A DNA stretch of 64,000 nt from Boswellia sacra (lineage: Eukaryota; Streptophyta; Magnoliopsida; Sapindales; Burseraceae). The stretch covers positions 830,796 to 894,795 of the forward strand of contig SNVD02014099.1 of the NCBI GenBank assembly GCA_013180625.2. The letters are read 5' to 3'. The notes beneath the pieces are model-generated. The model was not told the origin of the DNA and searched no databases. It was given only the letters and a program-made list of their open reading frames with translations. This document shows positions 32,701 through 46,382 of this stretch, piece after piece. The position numbers and the translations under genes were made by a program. Within the stretch, counting starts at the first letter, position 1. Every line of letters begins with the position of its first letter.

Positions 32701-34017
32701 CCCAACAAGTATAAAAACATAAATTCTAATGCTAAGTAGATAGAATTACTCACAATCTTCTCCACAATAGGAGCCACGTTCAGATGGTAGTTACCATCTT
32801 TCTTTCTTTTTCTCGCTTGCACCCACAAATCAACTCGATCTATTGGTGAAGTCCAATCCCCAGATTCCTCTCGCTACACATATTAAGGAATAAATAAATT
32901 ATCTTATTTCTAAGCTAAATACCAATGGTATGAAAACCATAAACACTCACATAACTAAAAACAACCATATTACCATTTTTTCTTCCAACTTTGCATAACC
33001 TGATCGTCCAATACGATGGTCATATTTGTTCATCTTTCTTCTCTTGCTTTGAATTGCACGATATTCCTTCAAATTTTGTAATAAATTTCATATGTCATTA
33101 CATACAAATAACAAAATAAATTAACCCATAGAATTAAATTTTTTCAGATCATTAAACATTCTGTGTAACTCAACTTAATGAAACGAAATTCAGATCAGAA
33201 AATGAATTAGTCTTTCACGTAAAAAGACTAATCTAACTCAACTAATATTAATTAACTCAGCTAGATGTTATAAGGCATGTACTTATGCAATTTTTTTACA
33301 TCATCCTTCAATAACTTCTCTTACATACAACCTAAAAAGCACACCAATAGATAAATTTAAGTTATGATGACCTCTCATGCTAAAATTCCAGATTTGAGCA
33401 AACTGATGCAAACAAATTAAATAAGAATCTTTACCTGAAACTCATTACTCAAACGGTTTGCAACAAATTTGTCCCAATCTTCTTGTTGAATTTTGCAGCG
33501 ATACTCCTCCGGTGGATATTTCACTTTTGTAGGATCATCCTTATTTGGCAAAATGAATCTACTAGTCAACCAAAACTTAAAATTTTTCCAAGCTGTACCA
33601 GCTTCTTGCAACAAATAAGTCTTCCATTTGTCATCAATGTCAAATTTGCTCTACAAAAATTGTTTTAAACAATTAGAACAAAACAAAACACATACACAAC
33701 ATTGTTACATCATAATAGATTAAGATGAGTACCTTAATTTCTTCCCATATCTTGTTTTTATACTTGTCTTTCACAGCTCTCCAACTTGGATATGTAATAG
33801 GGACTGAATCACGTGCCAAAACACCAATAGTGGATATGAGTGCATTCCTATTCTCCCCAATTGGCACCCCGTTGGTGGTAGTTATAATCGGCAGCTTCAC
33901 ACCTTTATTTTTTTTGTTTGTTCTAACTCCTTTGCATATGCCTCTTTTCTTGCGCTTTGTTGGTGCCTCCCTACTATTCTGACCATCATTCAATTCTTTA
34001 TTGCCATCCTTCTCCAT
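29750..34017 (-). pseudogene. Transposase_24 (Ptta/En/Spm) protein with C-terminal Ulp1-like protease domain
   Basis: Multi-exon gene starting MEKDGNKELNDG at 34017. In order: basic N-terminus; Transposase_24-type region (PSWRAVKDKYKNKIWEEIK; then from 33614 EAGTAWKNFKFWLTSRF and EYRCKIQQEDWDKFVANRLS; then NKYDHRIGRSGYAKLEEKM near 33030; GDWGTSPIDRVDLWVQARKR near 32840; HSGRVRGVGKFVTPSKYF near 32520); a charged linker; a DUF8039-like block near 31850-32075; and a Ulp1-like domain (FVFLPYNPG, HWTVMVFDMKAFKIYFLDS, then CGYYILRYMKEIM and INDIRSEWAKHV). His and Asp of the protease are present, and the Cys follows a TAA stop at about 30014-30016. Ends TGA 29750-29752. Partner of TNP2 in transposition. 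Confidence 0.8.
30771..31094. repeat. 162-bp tandem duplication in an intron of the Transposase_24 gene
   Basis: CTCAAAATGTAGTAAATGTT starts a unit near 30771 and again near 30932. The two copies differ by only about four bases, so the duplication is recent. It lies between exons and should not alter the protein. Confidence 0.85.
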
Positions 34018-34203
34018 TGCCGCTGTCCTGCAAAAAAAAAAAAAAAACACAACATTTTATTAATCTATTAAATACACCTGTTACTATGGAATGTACAAGG
34101 AATATGCAATATACTCTAATACAATAATGATGTTTCAAAATAATACAATTAATAAACAAAGTTAAACCATTTATAATTTTGGATAAGGTGAACCTTTTAA
34201 CAT

Positions 34204-37200
34204 TTATTGCAAATTTTTGATAGTTTTGCTGTCAATCCATATGCCATCTAAATCCTCTCTAAGACACCCACTCTCATCATCCTCAAACGTGTCAATGGAG
34301 TCAACCGCAGGTAAAGCATTTGTGAATGGATGTTGTTCAACAAATAAAGGTATTTCATCTTGACTTCTATCTATTTTGTAACATTTATCGGAGGTGAACT
34401 GAACTATAGACCATCTTTCATCACTTTGGTCAGTCACATAAAATACTTGCTTACCTTGCGAAGCAAGAACAAATGAATCTGACTTGTGTCCGACACGAGT
34501 GAGATCAACCAATGGCACCCCAAATTCATCAACTCTAACACCCCCATTGTTGTCAACCCAATCACATTGAAACACAGGGAAGCTGAAGGAGTGGTAATCC
34601 AACTCCCATATCTTGTTAATTACACCATAAAAAGTTAGATCCCCAACTATTGGATTTTTGTCTTTGGCACTAGAAATTTGCATTGTTGATGCCACAATGC
34701 TAACTCCACTATTTTGATGGACTTTGTGTTCCCCATGCTCTCTTGTATGGTAATGATAGTTGTTGATGACGTAACCGAAATAACTTCTCACATATGGACG
34801 AGGCCCTTCTGCTAACCATTTCAATGTGGGAGAGATGTCCTCATTATTATTAACAGCATTCCCAACCTATTAAAGATCAATGCTAAAAATGTTAATTGAA
34901 GCTCTATAGATAAATTATTTACCTGAAAACACTAATTCATAAGGCAATATGTTGAAATTCAATATGTACCTCCAATTTAAACCATGAGATAAAGGTACGG
35001 TTGTGTTCATCTTTTAGCCACTTTGCATTTTTCACTTGCCTAGGAAAACGAGTCTTCAACCACTTCATATGCATTCTAGCAAAACAAATACAACATTGGT
35101 TAGATATATAGGACAAAATAAGGAATCGAACAACTAAAATTATATGAAGAAATAAGAAAATTAGATACTTACTCAATGTAAGGTTGCACTTCTTCCATGT
35201 TTTGTAATACATATAGGTGTGCTTGTGACCATTCATCTTGAGAAATAGAAAACACCCGACCTCCAAGCAATGGACCATCAAATTCCATAGGTCCATCAAC
35301 AACACCAACATACTCTGAGCAAAAATCAATTGCCTCTGATGCAATGTAACACTCAGCAATACAACCTTCAGGTCGATTTCTATTCCGAACAAATCCTTTA
35401 AGAATTTTCATGTATCTCTCAAAAGGATACATCCATCTAAGATACATAGGCCCGCACAACCTAACTTCTCTAACCAGATGTACTGTTAGGTGCACCATGA
35501 TGTCAAAAAACGAAGGTGGAAAGTATTTCTCAAGCAAACACAAGGTTATGACAAGTTCACTTTGAATTTTCTGTAACTTAGGAACTTCAACCACTTTGGT
35601 GCAAAGGTTATTGAAGAAGACACACAACTTAGTAATGGCGTACCGAACATGCTTAGGCAACACTGATCTCAAGGCCAATGGTAGTAATTGTTGCATCAAA
35701 TCATGACAATCGTGGGACTTAAGACCAACCAACTTTAAATCATCCATGGATACAAGGTTCCTAAAATTTGAACAATATCCAAAAGGAACTCTAATCATGT
35801 AAAGTTTGGCAAAACAACTGTTTCTCTTTCTTACTCAGCGTGTAACAAGCAGGAGGCAAATATGTTCGACTGTTTTTGTGGGATGGTTGTAATTTTTCCC
35901 TCAAACCCATCTCTACAAGATCTAATCTAGAGTTAAGATTATCTTTTGTCTTCCCCGGAATATTTAGTAGTGTGCCATAAATACTCTCACAAACATTTTT
36001 TTCAATGTGCATCACATCTAAGTTGTGTCGAACATATAAATGTTTCCAATATGGGAGACTGAAGAAAATTGATTTTTTCTTATAACATTGGCTTTCATCA
36101 GGATCACTTTTCTTTCTTTTCCTATCCTTACTTTTCCCCCAAATATTTTGGAAATTTTTGAGTTTTTGTAAGATGTTCGCCCTGTTAAGTGGTTTGGGAG
36201 GGAGACCATGTTCTGGGTGTCCATTAAATGCCTTTTTTTGAGACCTATATGGATGACTTAGAGGAAGGAATCGTCTGTGACCCATGTAGATGTTTTTCTT
36301 ACCATGTTTTAACCTACATGAAGATGTTTCTTCCCCACATATTGGACAACCATAGTACCCTTTTACAGAACACCCAGAAAGGTTGCCATATGTTGGAAAA
36401 TCATTGATTGTCCACAACAATACGGCCCGCATGTTAAAAGTTTCCTTCCTATAAGAATCATAAACATCAACTCCTTCATCCCATAAAAGTTTCAAATCAT
36501 CGACCAATGGTGCCAAATAAACATCTATGTCATTATCGGGTTGTCGTGGTCCCGATATCAGAAGAGATAACATAATAAATCTCTTTTTCATACACAACCA
36601 TGGAGGGAGATTATAAACAACAGTAAGCACAGGCCAACAACTGTAAGTGCTACTCAAGGTACTATGTGGATTTATCCCATCAGCTGAAATTCCTAATCTA
36701 AGATTTCTACTTTCAGCACCAAAGGTAGGCCATAACCGGTCAATTAATGTCCAAGATGGGGTGTCAGCAGGGTGCCTAAGTTTTCCATCTATGATTCTAC
36801 CATTGGCATGCCAATTAAGGTTTTTTGCGATCTCAGGAGATTGAAATAACCTCCTAAACCTTGGAATTGGGGGGAAGTACCACAAGACTTTGGCAGGGAT
36901 GCCTTTTCTAGATTCAGAGCTGTTAGACGTTTTCTTCTATCTTGACAATCCACAAGTAGGACAAGAGCCAAAGCATGCATACTCTTTTCTATATAAAATG
37001 CAATCATTAGGACATGCATGTATTTTTTCATATGACAATCCTAATGAAACCATTGTTTTCTTCGCTTCGTACATGGATGAAGGCATTTCATTGTGCGGTG
37101 GTAACATTTCTGAAATTACTTTAAGTAATTCTGAAAAACTATTATCCGACCATCTAAATGTCCCTTTAAGATTATAAAGTTTCATGAGTGCAGATAATTT

Positions 37201-37611
37201 TGTGTGAGTTGTGCATCCTGGGTATAAAGACTTCTCAGCATCTTCAAGTAAAATTTTCAAAGATTTCGGATCATTGTCACAGTATTTGAATGCCTCATTG
37301 ACCATATCTATACCATCATCTATAGGAAAAGAGTATTCATCAAATGATGAGTTGATGAAGTTACTAGGTTCCCTAATTGGATTTGCTTCCCCATGCCAAA
37401 TCCAAGTTTTGTAATTTGTGTCAAACCTGTTGGAGAACAAATGATGATGTACTTCATTTTTAGTATGAAAGTCCAAGCAACGACAAGCATTGCATGGGCA
37501 CCTCATGAAGTTTGGGTTGATTGTGTGGGCAGAGGCAAAATCTAAGAAGTTCCTAACCCCAATGTCATACTCGGTAGACAACCTATCCTTCCACATCCAA
37601 GATTTGTCCAT
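34204..37611 (-). pseudogene. TNP2-family CACTA transposase
   Basis: Starts MDKSWMWKDRL at 37611. Domains in order: Transpos_assoc (GVRNFLDFASAHTINPNFMR, then CPCNACRC); TNP2 core, Transposase_21 (WYFPPIPRFRRLFQSPEIAK, LRLGISADGINPH, YNLPPWLCMKKRFIMLSLLI, GPRQPDNDIDVYLAPLVDDL, GYYGCPICGEETSS); DUF4218 (LKSHDCHDLMQQLLPLALRS, MYLRWMYPFERYMKILKG); DUF4216 (QNSGVSIVAS, VFQCDWVDNNGG). Lesions: an in-frame TAG at about 36940 after CGLSR, and a frameshift near 35795 between LHD and IRVPFG. Intron borders are visible near 35170 and 34980. It would bind CACTA ends and cut them. Close to intact, but as read it cannot make a full protein. Confidence 0.9.
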
Positions 37612-38400
37612 TCCTTGTATTGGTGAAACACCTGTTGAAGCAATTAAGCTTAAGAGTGTTTCTAGGGATAAAATATATAATTGGTAAAGACAAATCAGGT
37701 TTTATTTTTAAGTCTTTGTCATTGTTTTGCTAGATACTTAAGTTTTCTAATTTGTATTTTCTTATTTGTATATTTTTCTTGGTTAAAAGGTAACATATGT
37801 ATTATTAATACATAGACACTAGTTTAATGTTGTGGCAACGAAGAAATGATTTGTGTTATGAATGGGGTGAATTTACAAGATTAAATGGGTGAAATAATAT
37901 CCACAAGAATCTAAAACAAATGCCTAAACATTCAACAAATATAAAAAGGCACGTATAATTGGGCATAAAGATTAATTAATAATAATATTATGATCATTGT
38001 AAGCATGTATATATCTATATACATGTCATCTACAGTGCTTTACAATATTACTCCATGCATGAGACATACCATTAATCCAAACAGATAATCTCAAAGCTCA
38101 AACAAACATTCATGGTCCAGAAAATATGTGGTAATATGCAGCTTTATTGACACTTCAAATTTCATATATGATTTATCATTATAAGCAATAACTTTGATAA
38201 GAAAAATACCTGGTCGCGCTATTTGACTAATGTTAATCCTCTAGTTGTTGAAGCTGATATTGAAACTTAAACTGAAAAAGCTTTGAAGTTGGCGTTGATA
38301 ATTTTCTGTGAAACAAGAAATAGTTCTACATTACTCCCAAAAGGCAAATATCTTAATTTTAAGACAGTTTAAAAGTTACAAATATTGATGTAGAGGATTA
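37612..38400. other. region upstream of TNP2
   Basis: AT-rich, no conserved frame. It should contain the transposase promoter reading to the left, but I could not pick out one TATA element with confidence. Confidence 0.35.
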
Positions 38401-38403
38401 GTA

Positions 38404-38768
38404 CAACAAACTCAGCAACAAGTAAATGGAATGCAGTCTCAAGTGCAATCACCCAATGATAGGAATACTGTGCAACAAACTCAGCAACAAGTACATGGAA
38501 TGCAGTCGCAACTGCATTCTCCTAATGACAGGAATACTGTGCAACAAACTCAGCAACAAGTACATGGAACACAGTCACAACTTCAGTCAACAAATGACAG
38601 AAATACTGTACAACAAACTCAGCAAGTACATGGAATGCAGTCACAACTGCTTTCACCGAATGACAGGAATACTGTCCCACAAACTCAGCAACAAGTACAT
38701 GGAATGCAGTCATAAAATGATAGGAGTACTGTGCAACAAACTCAGCAACAAGTACATGGACTGCAGTA
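38404..38768 (+). repeat. 69-bp in-frame minisatellite coding a Gln-rich repeat
   Basis: Six units. CAACAAACTCAGCAA starts near 38404, 38473, 38542, 38611, 38677 and 38734. Spacings are 69, 69, 69, 66 and 57 bp, all multiples of three. The plus frame reads QQTQQQVHGMQSQLHSPNDR per unit. Keeping a multiple-of-three period despite length changes suggests past coding. The strand is opposite to the transposase genes. Parent protein unknown; no clear start or splice site delimits it. Confidence 0.75.
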
Positions 38769-38769
38769 A

Positions 38770-39330
38770 ATCTTGATTTGGACAACTGCCTGAGCTGATT
38801 ATATAACTACCAATCTTTATTTAATCAATTAAGAGTATCGTTTCATCTCTTCAAGAAGAGAGATTTGGTTGTTTTGATTAATTTTACTTATTGAAACTTC
38901 GAACAATTAACTCAATTCTCCAGCCTTATTGAGGAAATATATATACAGCAAATAGCCATTGTTTCTTTCCTTCTTCATATTATAATACTTCTTCAACACA
39001 TACATAGAACCAAGAATAATTTAAAACAAAAGGTGAAATGGACAAGTAAAGCAAGAGCATGGAGGAATTTCTTGTGCATTGTATAAATTAGATGAGTGTG
39101 ATATGTAAGTGAAAGATTTCCAGTCACAAACCACCATAAAAAAGTGAGGGGAAAAATAAATTAAACATTCCAGTAAACAATCCCTTCCAAAACTATTAAA
39201 CTTTAAAAAACTATTGACCACATGAACTTTCACCCAATACCTTTTATCAACCACAGCAGGTATAAACACATAGAGAATTTACACAACAATACACAATCAA
39301 AACCATCAGTCATAAATAATCTTTAGCTAC
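38770..39330. other. CACTA internal sequence without recognisable gene
   Basis: No conserved frame. The exon that should follow the captured eL28 exon (minus strand, to the left) is not seen here. Confidence 0.4.
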
Positions 39331-39491
39331 CTGGTTTGTTACAGCCTTTGCCATCCGGCGGAACTCTTTTCTCCTTATAGATATGTGAAGCAAAGCAGCA
39401 GGTTTACTGTGTTTCTTATACTTAATAGTTGCAAGCACTATAGATTGATCTTTCCCAGGTTGAATTGTAACTGTTTTCTTGTTTGCCAACC
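39331..39491 (-). pseudogene. RPL28: captured exon of ribosomal protein eL28 (RPL28)
   Basis: 161 bp read as [20 protein letters not shown], then [34 protein letters not shown]. This follows the middle of plant 60S ribosomal protein L28 closely. A splice acceptor (TTGTATTAG) precedes it and a donor (GTAGCT) follows, where L28 continues VADNYYRPDL in functional genes. Upstream and downstream exons of L28 are absent, so it is a gene fragment. It sits in the first CACTA about 1.7 kb upstream of TNP2, on the same strand. The frame is open. Confidence 0.88.
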
Positions 39492-42400
39492 CTAATACAA
39501 TCCAAAAGCCAGCCATTAGACATCAAGATGACTCATCCGAGAATCACAATTGAGTACTTCAAAACTAATCATGTGACAATCACTGAATGAATTGAAATTT
39601 TTCCAGAGTTATGACATGGAATCATCTGTTAATCATTCGATATGTTCAGAAGCCAATGGTCTAAAACTACGTATTTGATAGACAAGAAACAAAAGAGAAG
39701 TACATGTTAATTGCACACAGCAAATACAGACATTTGGAAGGTATAATGCAATTTCTTTCAATCCCCAAAAACAAAACAAAACAAAAATAAATCATAATAC
39801 ATGCTACGATCTTGCGCATAAGTCTCAAAAATAGTAGAAAGAATCATCTTAGCATATATTCATTTCTCCTTATTTTTGACCTATGGACACAATATAAAGA
39901 AAATATGTAAAGTGGCTTATTCTGAATGACTTTTATAATCATCCTTGGTGGTCTGTATTGTTGACCAAAAGATCATGTTTTAGCTTGTGTAATAAGAGCC
40001 ATGGGTTATGGTGACAACCACTAGGCCATTACTGGAACTATCATTAACTTAAATTGAGTGTTTATGAGTAGTCAAATGCAAATGGACAGCTGATAACTTT
40101 GTAATAATAATCAAATAGATTATAAGGAAAAGAAAGGAGAAATTAGATACCAAGCGCTGCAATAGTCAAGTCAAAATGATAAAGTACTCTGTTCCATGTG
40201 CTACTTTATCATCCGTATATTTACAACTTCCTATATGAACAACTCTCATGCCAAAAACTTTTGTGCAAATAGTTCTCTATCTATAATAAAAATACTTATC
40301 TAAACAAATTTAAGATTTACTAAAAGTGAGCTGGTTGCAAAATAATTTCATATCTTCACTGCCACGCATCAGCATCAACCATCACTACCACGAACCCTTG
40401 TTCATCATCATTTACTATCCTTCATCTCAAAATAAGGAAAATATTGAAAGGGAACACCAACAGACAAGAGAGTTGAAGTGAGAAAAGAGGAGAGGAAAAT
40501 CACTAGTCCAATTTTTTAAATTATTGTTAAAAAATGTTGTCACAATTTAATTAGTTTACCATATTTGACTCTTTAATATAACAAATACTGACATGTCTCA
40601 TGCGGCACTTAGTTTATAAGCTAGCTACTTAGAAGCTCATAACAATTGATTTGACTCTTTAATATAACAATTGATTTTTTCTTACTCTCACGTCTAGCAT
40701 CAAGTGAAGAAATAATAAAATAAAATAAAGAACAACAAAAACGTGGCAAAAACTACCAAATGAAGCAAACACAACCTAGTATCTAACAACAAAGTAGAAA
40801 AACAAACAAATAAAAATGGAGACGAAGAGAGATCAAATCAAGAGACGAGCAGAGATAGAGACAGGCGAGAGAGACACAGAGAGAGAGTAACTTGGTAAAA
40901 GAGAAACAAGGAAATGATTTGCGAAGGAGAAGAAAGAATTCAAAGATAAAAGATAGAGATCCAGGCAGATGTAAGAAGGAAAAACTGTAGAAGAAAGAAA
41001 GAAAGAAGTTTGTAAAAAATAATCAAATCAATTGAAATGAACAACAAATTCACTTACTAATTAGCTGTGCTGACTGAGCAGAGAGAGGGCGCACAGCAAC
41101 TAACCGATGATCGGTGACTGAGCAGTGAGCAACTGAGCGGTAAAAGGGCTTGTCAGAGTGTTTCAAGTGATAGAATGATGAGAGCGATAGGGGAGAGAGC
41201 GGGCTAGGTACTTGGAAGCTCAAACAAGTACTGACATGTCTCATGTGGCACTTAGTTTATAAGCTAGCTACTTGGAAGCTCAAACAAGACATACCTGAGC
41301 ATGACTTCGATATAATAGATTTTTTTCTTTTTTTAATTTCAGAACAATTTTGACCTTCTATATACAATGTTATCAAATTCAAAGAATTGTATGTGCTAGT
41401 AGTTGGATATTACATATATTTACTGTGTGTTGATTGTATCAAATCCATACTAAATGTGACATGAGGTTATCTTCAATGAATTATAAGTTCTCAACTACAC
41501 ACTCCAGCTCCATTTTTTTGTCCTCTATATCTCACTCACTTTATGATCTCATTAAACCTACTTACCAGCAATTTTTCGAATTTGGAGAGCTGCGATTATG
41601 AGTGTAATTAATAAATTATAAACAATGTTAAAGTTTCAAATTTTTACATAAATAGAGGGAATTTTTTCATCTGGGGGGAAGTTCCTGTTTCCTTTAAAAT
41701 CCTAATTTTTCATAGGTAATCAAGTTTAGTATCAAAACATGAGCATATTATTTTGAATAAGTTTTAATCTACGCATGCTAATAAAAGACTTGTCATATCG
41801 ATAGAGCTAACACCAAGTTACAAACTAAAGCTGAGTTGCCAAGCACTCAGCCAACTCGACAACAACATTCTTTTTATGATTTTTGATAATTTATCTTGAA
41901 CAGATTCTGTTTGTATCTTATGACTATACTTGACTGATTATGATTTTTGATAATTTATCTTGAAAAGATTATATATGTTCGTCTCTTATGATTATACTTG
42001 ACTAATTAAACAACAAAAAAAAAAATAGAGTTTTACTAAAATTAAAATAAACTTCTGAAAGACTCATGCGAGGATTTGAACCTACCATCATTAGGTTACA
42101 ACACTTTAATATCATGTTAAGTTTATTACTTTTTAAAAAAAATAAAGCTTATAATGTGAGCTTAACTTTAACATATATTCTCTGGTACAATTCACTCTCA
42201 CAGGAAATGCCCGGAAGACATAGCATATAATTTTATTGCAGTTTGTATTTTCATTAGCTTAGCTAGTTTCATGATCTTAAAATCAACAAGCCCCCTGTTT
42301 ACTGAACAAATTCTAATTAATTTCTACAAACTCTCTTTAATAGCCACATTGTTTGAAAAAACTACCATGAAATTTATATAAGCATACAAAAAAGATCGAT

Positions 42401-42650
42401 GCATTCGCCTTCGATGGGATTTTTGTTGATCTAAATGTGACAGACGATTGGTCTCTTACAATTCTCGAAAATGTTGTTTATGGAACTAATAATTCTCTTA
42501 ATTTATAATTTCTTTCTTTCTTTCAATTTATGTAGTAAATTCTTACAATTAATTATGAAATTTGATAGCACTGATGATTAAAATCCAAGAATATACGACA
42601 CAAAGATACAATTTCTTTTTTCTTATATAACTGTGACTCTACCCAACAAC
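39492..42650. other. CACTA internal sequence, mostly unassigned
   Basis: AT-rich, with a purine-rich GA stretch at 40800-40990 and a more C/G-rich patch at 41050-41220. Part of that patch recurs at 45605-45690. A roughly 45-bp stretch (CTGACATGTCTCATG and TAGTTTATAAGCTAGCTACT) occurs twice, near 40600 and 41231. No gene identified. Part may be introns or flanks that came with the ribosomal gene fragments. Confidence 0.45.
41062..41150. repeat. leader-like segment duplicated at 45605-45690
   Basis: Both places share GCACACAGCAACTAACCGAT then GATCGGTG, with related GAGCGACTGAGCGG/GAGCAACTGAGCGG endings. The composition resembles a gene leader. The second copy lies just beside the second eS24 exon. 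Confidence 0.65.
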
Positions 42651-43308
<658 letters not shown>

Positions 43309-43994
43309 TAGATGAACAGTCCAGTCTCCAATTGATTTGTTATCAAGTTAAAATTCAAAGTTAAAACTTTAAAAATCAAATAAAAAGAAAATCAAATCTA
43401 AAGCTAAAAGCATACTACAGTTTTCTAAACGTTCTAAGTAAATTTTTTAAAGGTTAGGAAATCTCCTCCAATCCATAAGGTTTATTTGTTGTCAAGAAAT
43501 TTACCATCACATAGGCATCTACTTAAATATTTCATCAGATCAAGCTGTTACAGCCATTCCAAGATCCACCATATAAATCATACACATGATATCACTTCAC
43601 AGAGATTCCTCAGTACAACTTTTGCAGCATATGACACAGAAAAAGTTGGATTCCCTTCAAAGAATCTGACACAATATTCATGAAGCAAACAAAAGACAGA
43701 AAAATAGTTGCAAACCAGAGTCATGCAGTCAACAAACACTAACATAGCATAAGATTTTAAATTACCCTGATTAAAATTAACATAGCATAACTTTAACTCT
43801 CTTTGCGTATTACATTCGCTTCTTGTCGATGCTGTGTGAATGTGATGTGAAATAGTGTGGTACTTGTTGATACTGTTCCTGTAATGTGACCAATACGATG
43901 TCGTTGGGGGCTTGAAATGTTTATACTAGATTCTTTTAGGGGTCATATTTTTTTAAGTTCCTCTTTTATTTTTTTATTATTGATTTTGTTGCAG

Positions 43995-44111
43995 GATGAT
44001 ACCGCATAAGACCAAGCGAGGTGCTGCTGCACTTGCTCGGTTGAAGGCTTATGAGGGAATCCCTTCGCCATATGACAAGATGAAGAGGATGGTTATACCT
44101 GACGCACTTAA
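43995..44111 (+). pseudogene. RPL13A: captured exon of ribosomal protein uL13 (RPL13A)
   Basis: After a typical acceptor (TTTTGTTGCAG) the exon reads [20 protein letters not shown], then [19 protein letters not shown], ending at a GTGAGT donor. This matches the well-conserved middle of 60S ribosomal protein L13a. About 190 bp of GT-rich intron comes with it on the left (from about 43800). It lies on the strand opposite to the other captured ribosomal exons, so it was taken up or turned independently. Neighbouring L13a exons are absent. Confidence 0.9.
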
Positions 44112-45604
44112 GTGAGTTCTGTTCTCAAATTTTGTCATTCAATCTTCATACGCGTAAGTAGTTATCACATATGAGGAAGTTACAAAAAAGATTTTAAATG
44201 TTACATTAAAAAAATTTGGAATAAAATGGCAGTTCAAAAAATCTTCAATTCATTTCTCTAACAAACGGGCAGAATATTTGAATGGTAGATCCTTGCCAAA
44301 TGATCAAATAGAAGCTATGCCCATATTGACTTTCTCGTATTCACCACTTAAATATCAACCACACTTGAGTTCATAAAAACTAAAAGCAAGGTCACTGATG
44401 CATCTTTAAAACGATAGGCCCCTTAGGCTATATGGACAAAAAAATAAATTTTGCTTACAAATCTACACCTTGAAGGCACCAGCTTTGCAGTCCAAAGCCT
44501 TTTTCGTCACTCAAAATGAACAAGAATGCATCGTATTAAGACAATACAATTATTGTCCATCATGTAACCAAGAAACGTGTGTTCTTTTTAATGATTTGTT
44601 ATTCCTGGTTGATATTCTTCTTTTTCATAAGTCTACACGCATCTCATACAATATCACTCTAATTCCCTTCCTACTGGGCTATAAAGGCTATGAACAAACA
44701 AAATCACATCATCTATTTGCTCAGGTACTGAAGCCTAATTCTCCTTGCAATTCTTTATTTCAAAGTACAAATACATCTGACAAAGAAATTTTCAACTGAG
44801 TGACCCAATTTAACATAAGAAAATAGCACAATTTTTCTTAGTATTCACTTGCAAAAAAGGGGGAAAAGAACACACACACACACACACTCTCTCTTTATTT
44901 TATTCAATCTATCTGCTTGCCCTCAACATTTCACCAAAAGCCATAAAGAAATAGGCCACATTCACAACTCCAAATGATGCATGACAGGAGATCAATAACA
45001 TACAAGAATACTAGTGACAGTATATCACATATCAAAATCAATTACAAACAAGAATATTGCAATTCCATACTTGACACAAAATTAGAACTATCAACATTAC
45101 AATTCCACGCACAAAACTACTAAGAAATACATAATCAACGCAACTGAACAAAACAAGCAAGCAAGGAAATAAAACAAGCAGGAATTGATGTCCATCAATA
45201 ACTTTTATTGTTAAAAATGAATTAAATTATTCAAAAATATATTCCTATTTAAAATTATTATGACTCCCCAGTCATGTTTAAGGGGAGGCAAGAATATTTA
45301 ATTCCTAGCCAGGCTAAAACTCATATTTAATTAATACTTTGGCCACCATTTGCAGTTTTTTAACTCAGATTTAAAAGTCGACGAAGAAAGTCTTGCATGA
45401 GTCTCTCTCTTTTTAATTTCCATTTTTTGGCCATTCACTAAGATGTTAGTTTCGAATCGACGAACACCCTTAGTGCAAATAGTCTCACCCTTACTAAAAA
45501 TATTAAGTAATTTATAAATCTATCTTATTTTAATTTTCTTGTTTCTTGTTTGTTGGAGTTTTAAGTTATTTGGAGTTTTAATTTATAAATCTAGACAAAA
45601 TCAC
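44112..45604. other. CACTA internal sequence without identified gene
   Basis: Starts with what is probably uL13 intron. Contains a CA/CT microsatellite at 44871-44895. An open frame of 109 codons at 44470-44799 has no recognisable family. Confidence 0.4.
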
Positions 45605-45691
45605 TTACTGAGCAGAGAGACGGCACACAGCAACTAACCGATGATCGGTGTGATAAGCGAGCGACTGAGCGGCGAAAGGCTGGTTCGCGAC

Positions 45692-46382
45692 TGAGACTAC
45701 AAAAATATTATTTTAGAAGTTAAAATATTAATTTTAATCTTTACCTAAAAGCTTAAGAGCAAGTGATTTTTCAGCATAATATCAAGCTTCTTTAAGTCAA
45801 CAGATTTCTTAGACACATTTCTATGAAAGAAACAAAAATTATTAATTGTTAGTTCTTTAAATCGACAAAGTAGTTGATGAAGCGGAAGGGAAAGATAAAA
45901 AAGTCTTCTAACATGTAAAGGGAAAGATAAAAAAGTCTTCTAACATGTAAAGGGAAAGATAAAAAAGGGGTAGAGATCTAACAATAAAAATTGAATTCAA
46001 ATTGCAGAATGAAAAGGCTTTATTACCTCCTGTACACCTCGAATTTTCTTTGCCCCTGTTTTTCCTTTCCTTCAACTGCTTCCTTGACTTTTCCACCTTA
46101 GTATCCAGTCCATTCAACCATCACAAGAAGCAAGAAATTCAGTACAGACAATGGATTGGACAAATGCACTAGTGTATGACAGGACTGCGTGGTAAAAGAA
46201 TCCACAAACAAGAAAGAAAGAATATTAAGGGAAGTCATGAATTAAGACCCATGCCCAAGTAACAACAATGCAAAAATAGTTAAACAGAGGCATTTCTAAA
46301 CTCTTCATGTCAAACCAAGATTAGATTGATATCTAAAAGTATACATAATAGAATGCAAGAAATGCTTAGCAAGCAATAAATA
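45692..46382 (-). repeat. segmental duplication inside the CACTA, copy 2
   Basis: Second copy of 42651-43308. It contains a tandem doubling of a 37-bp unit (AAAGTCTTCTAACATGTAAA and following) at about 45899-45972. Confidence 0.88.
45995..46117 (-). pseudogene. RPS24: captured exon of ribosomal protein eS24, copy 2, frameshifted
   Basis: Same exon as at 42951-43042: [20 protein letters not shown]. One extra base (CCCC for CCC near 46054) then shifts the frame, so the KKIRGV end is lost. The DNA is otherwise nearly identical to copy 1. It arose by duplication within the transposon and has since decayed. Confidence 0.85.

Noticed and set aside
42060..42100. Reverse-strand AGGTTCAAATCCTCG resembling a tRNA B box
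   Set aside because: No A box at the right distance and no cloverleaf; probably a chance match or an old SINE scrap.
44470..44799. 109-codon plus-strand frame
   Set aside because: No family resemblance, A/T-driven composition and no splice or promoter context; not called a gene.
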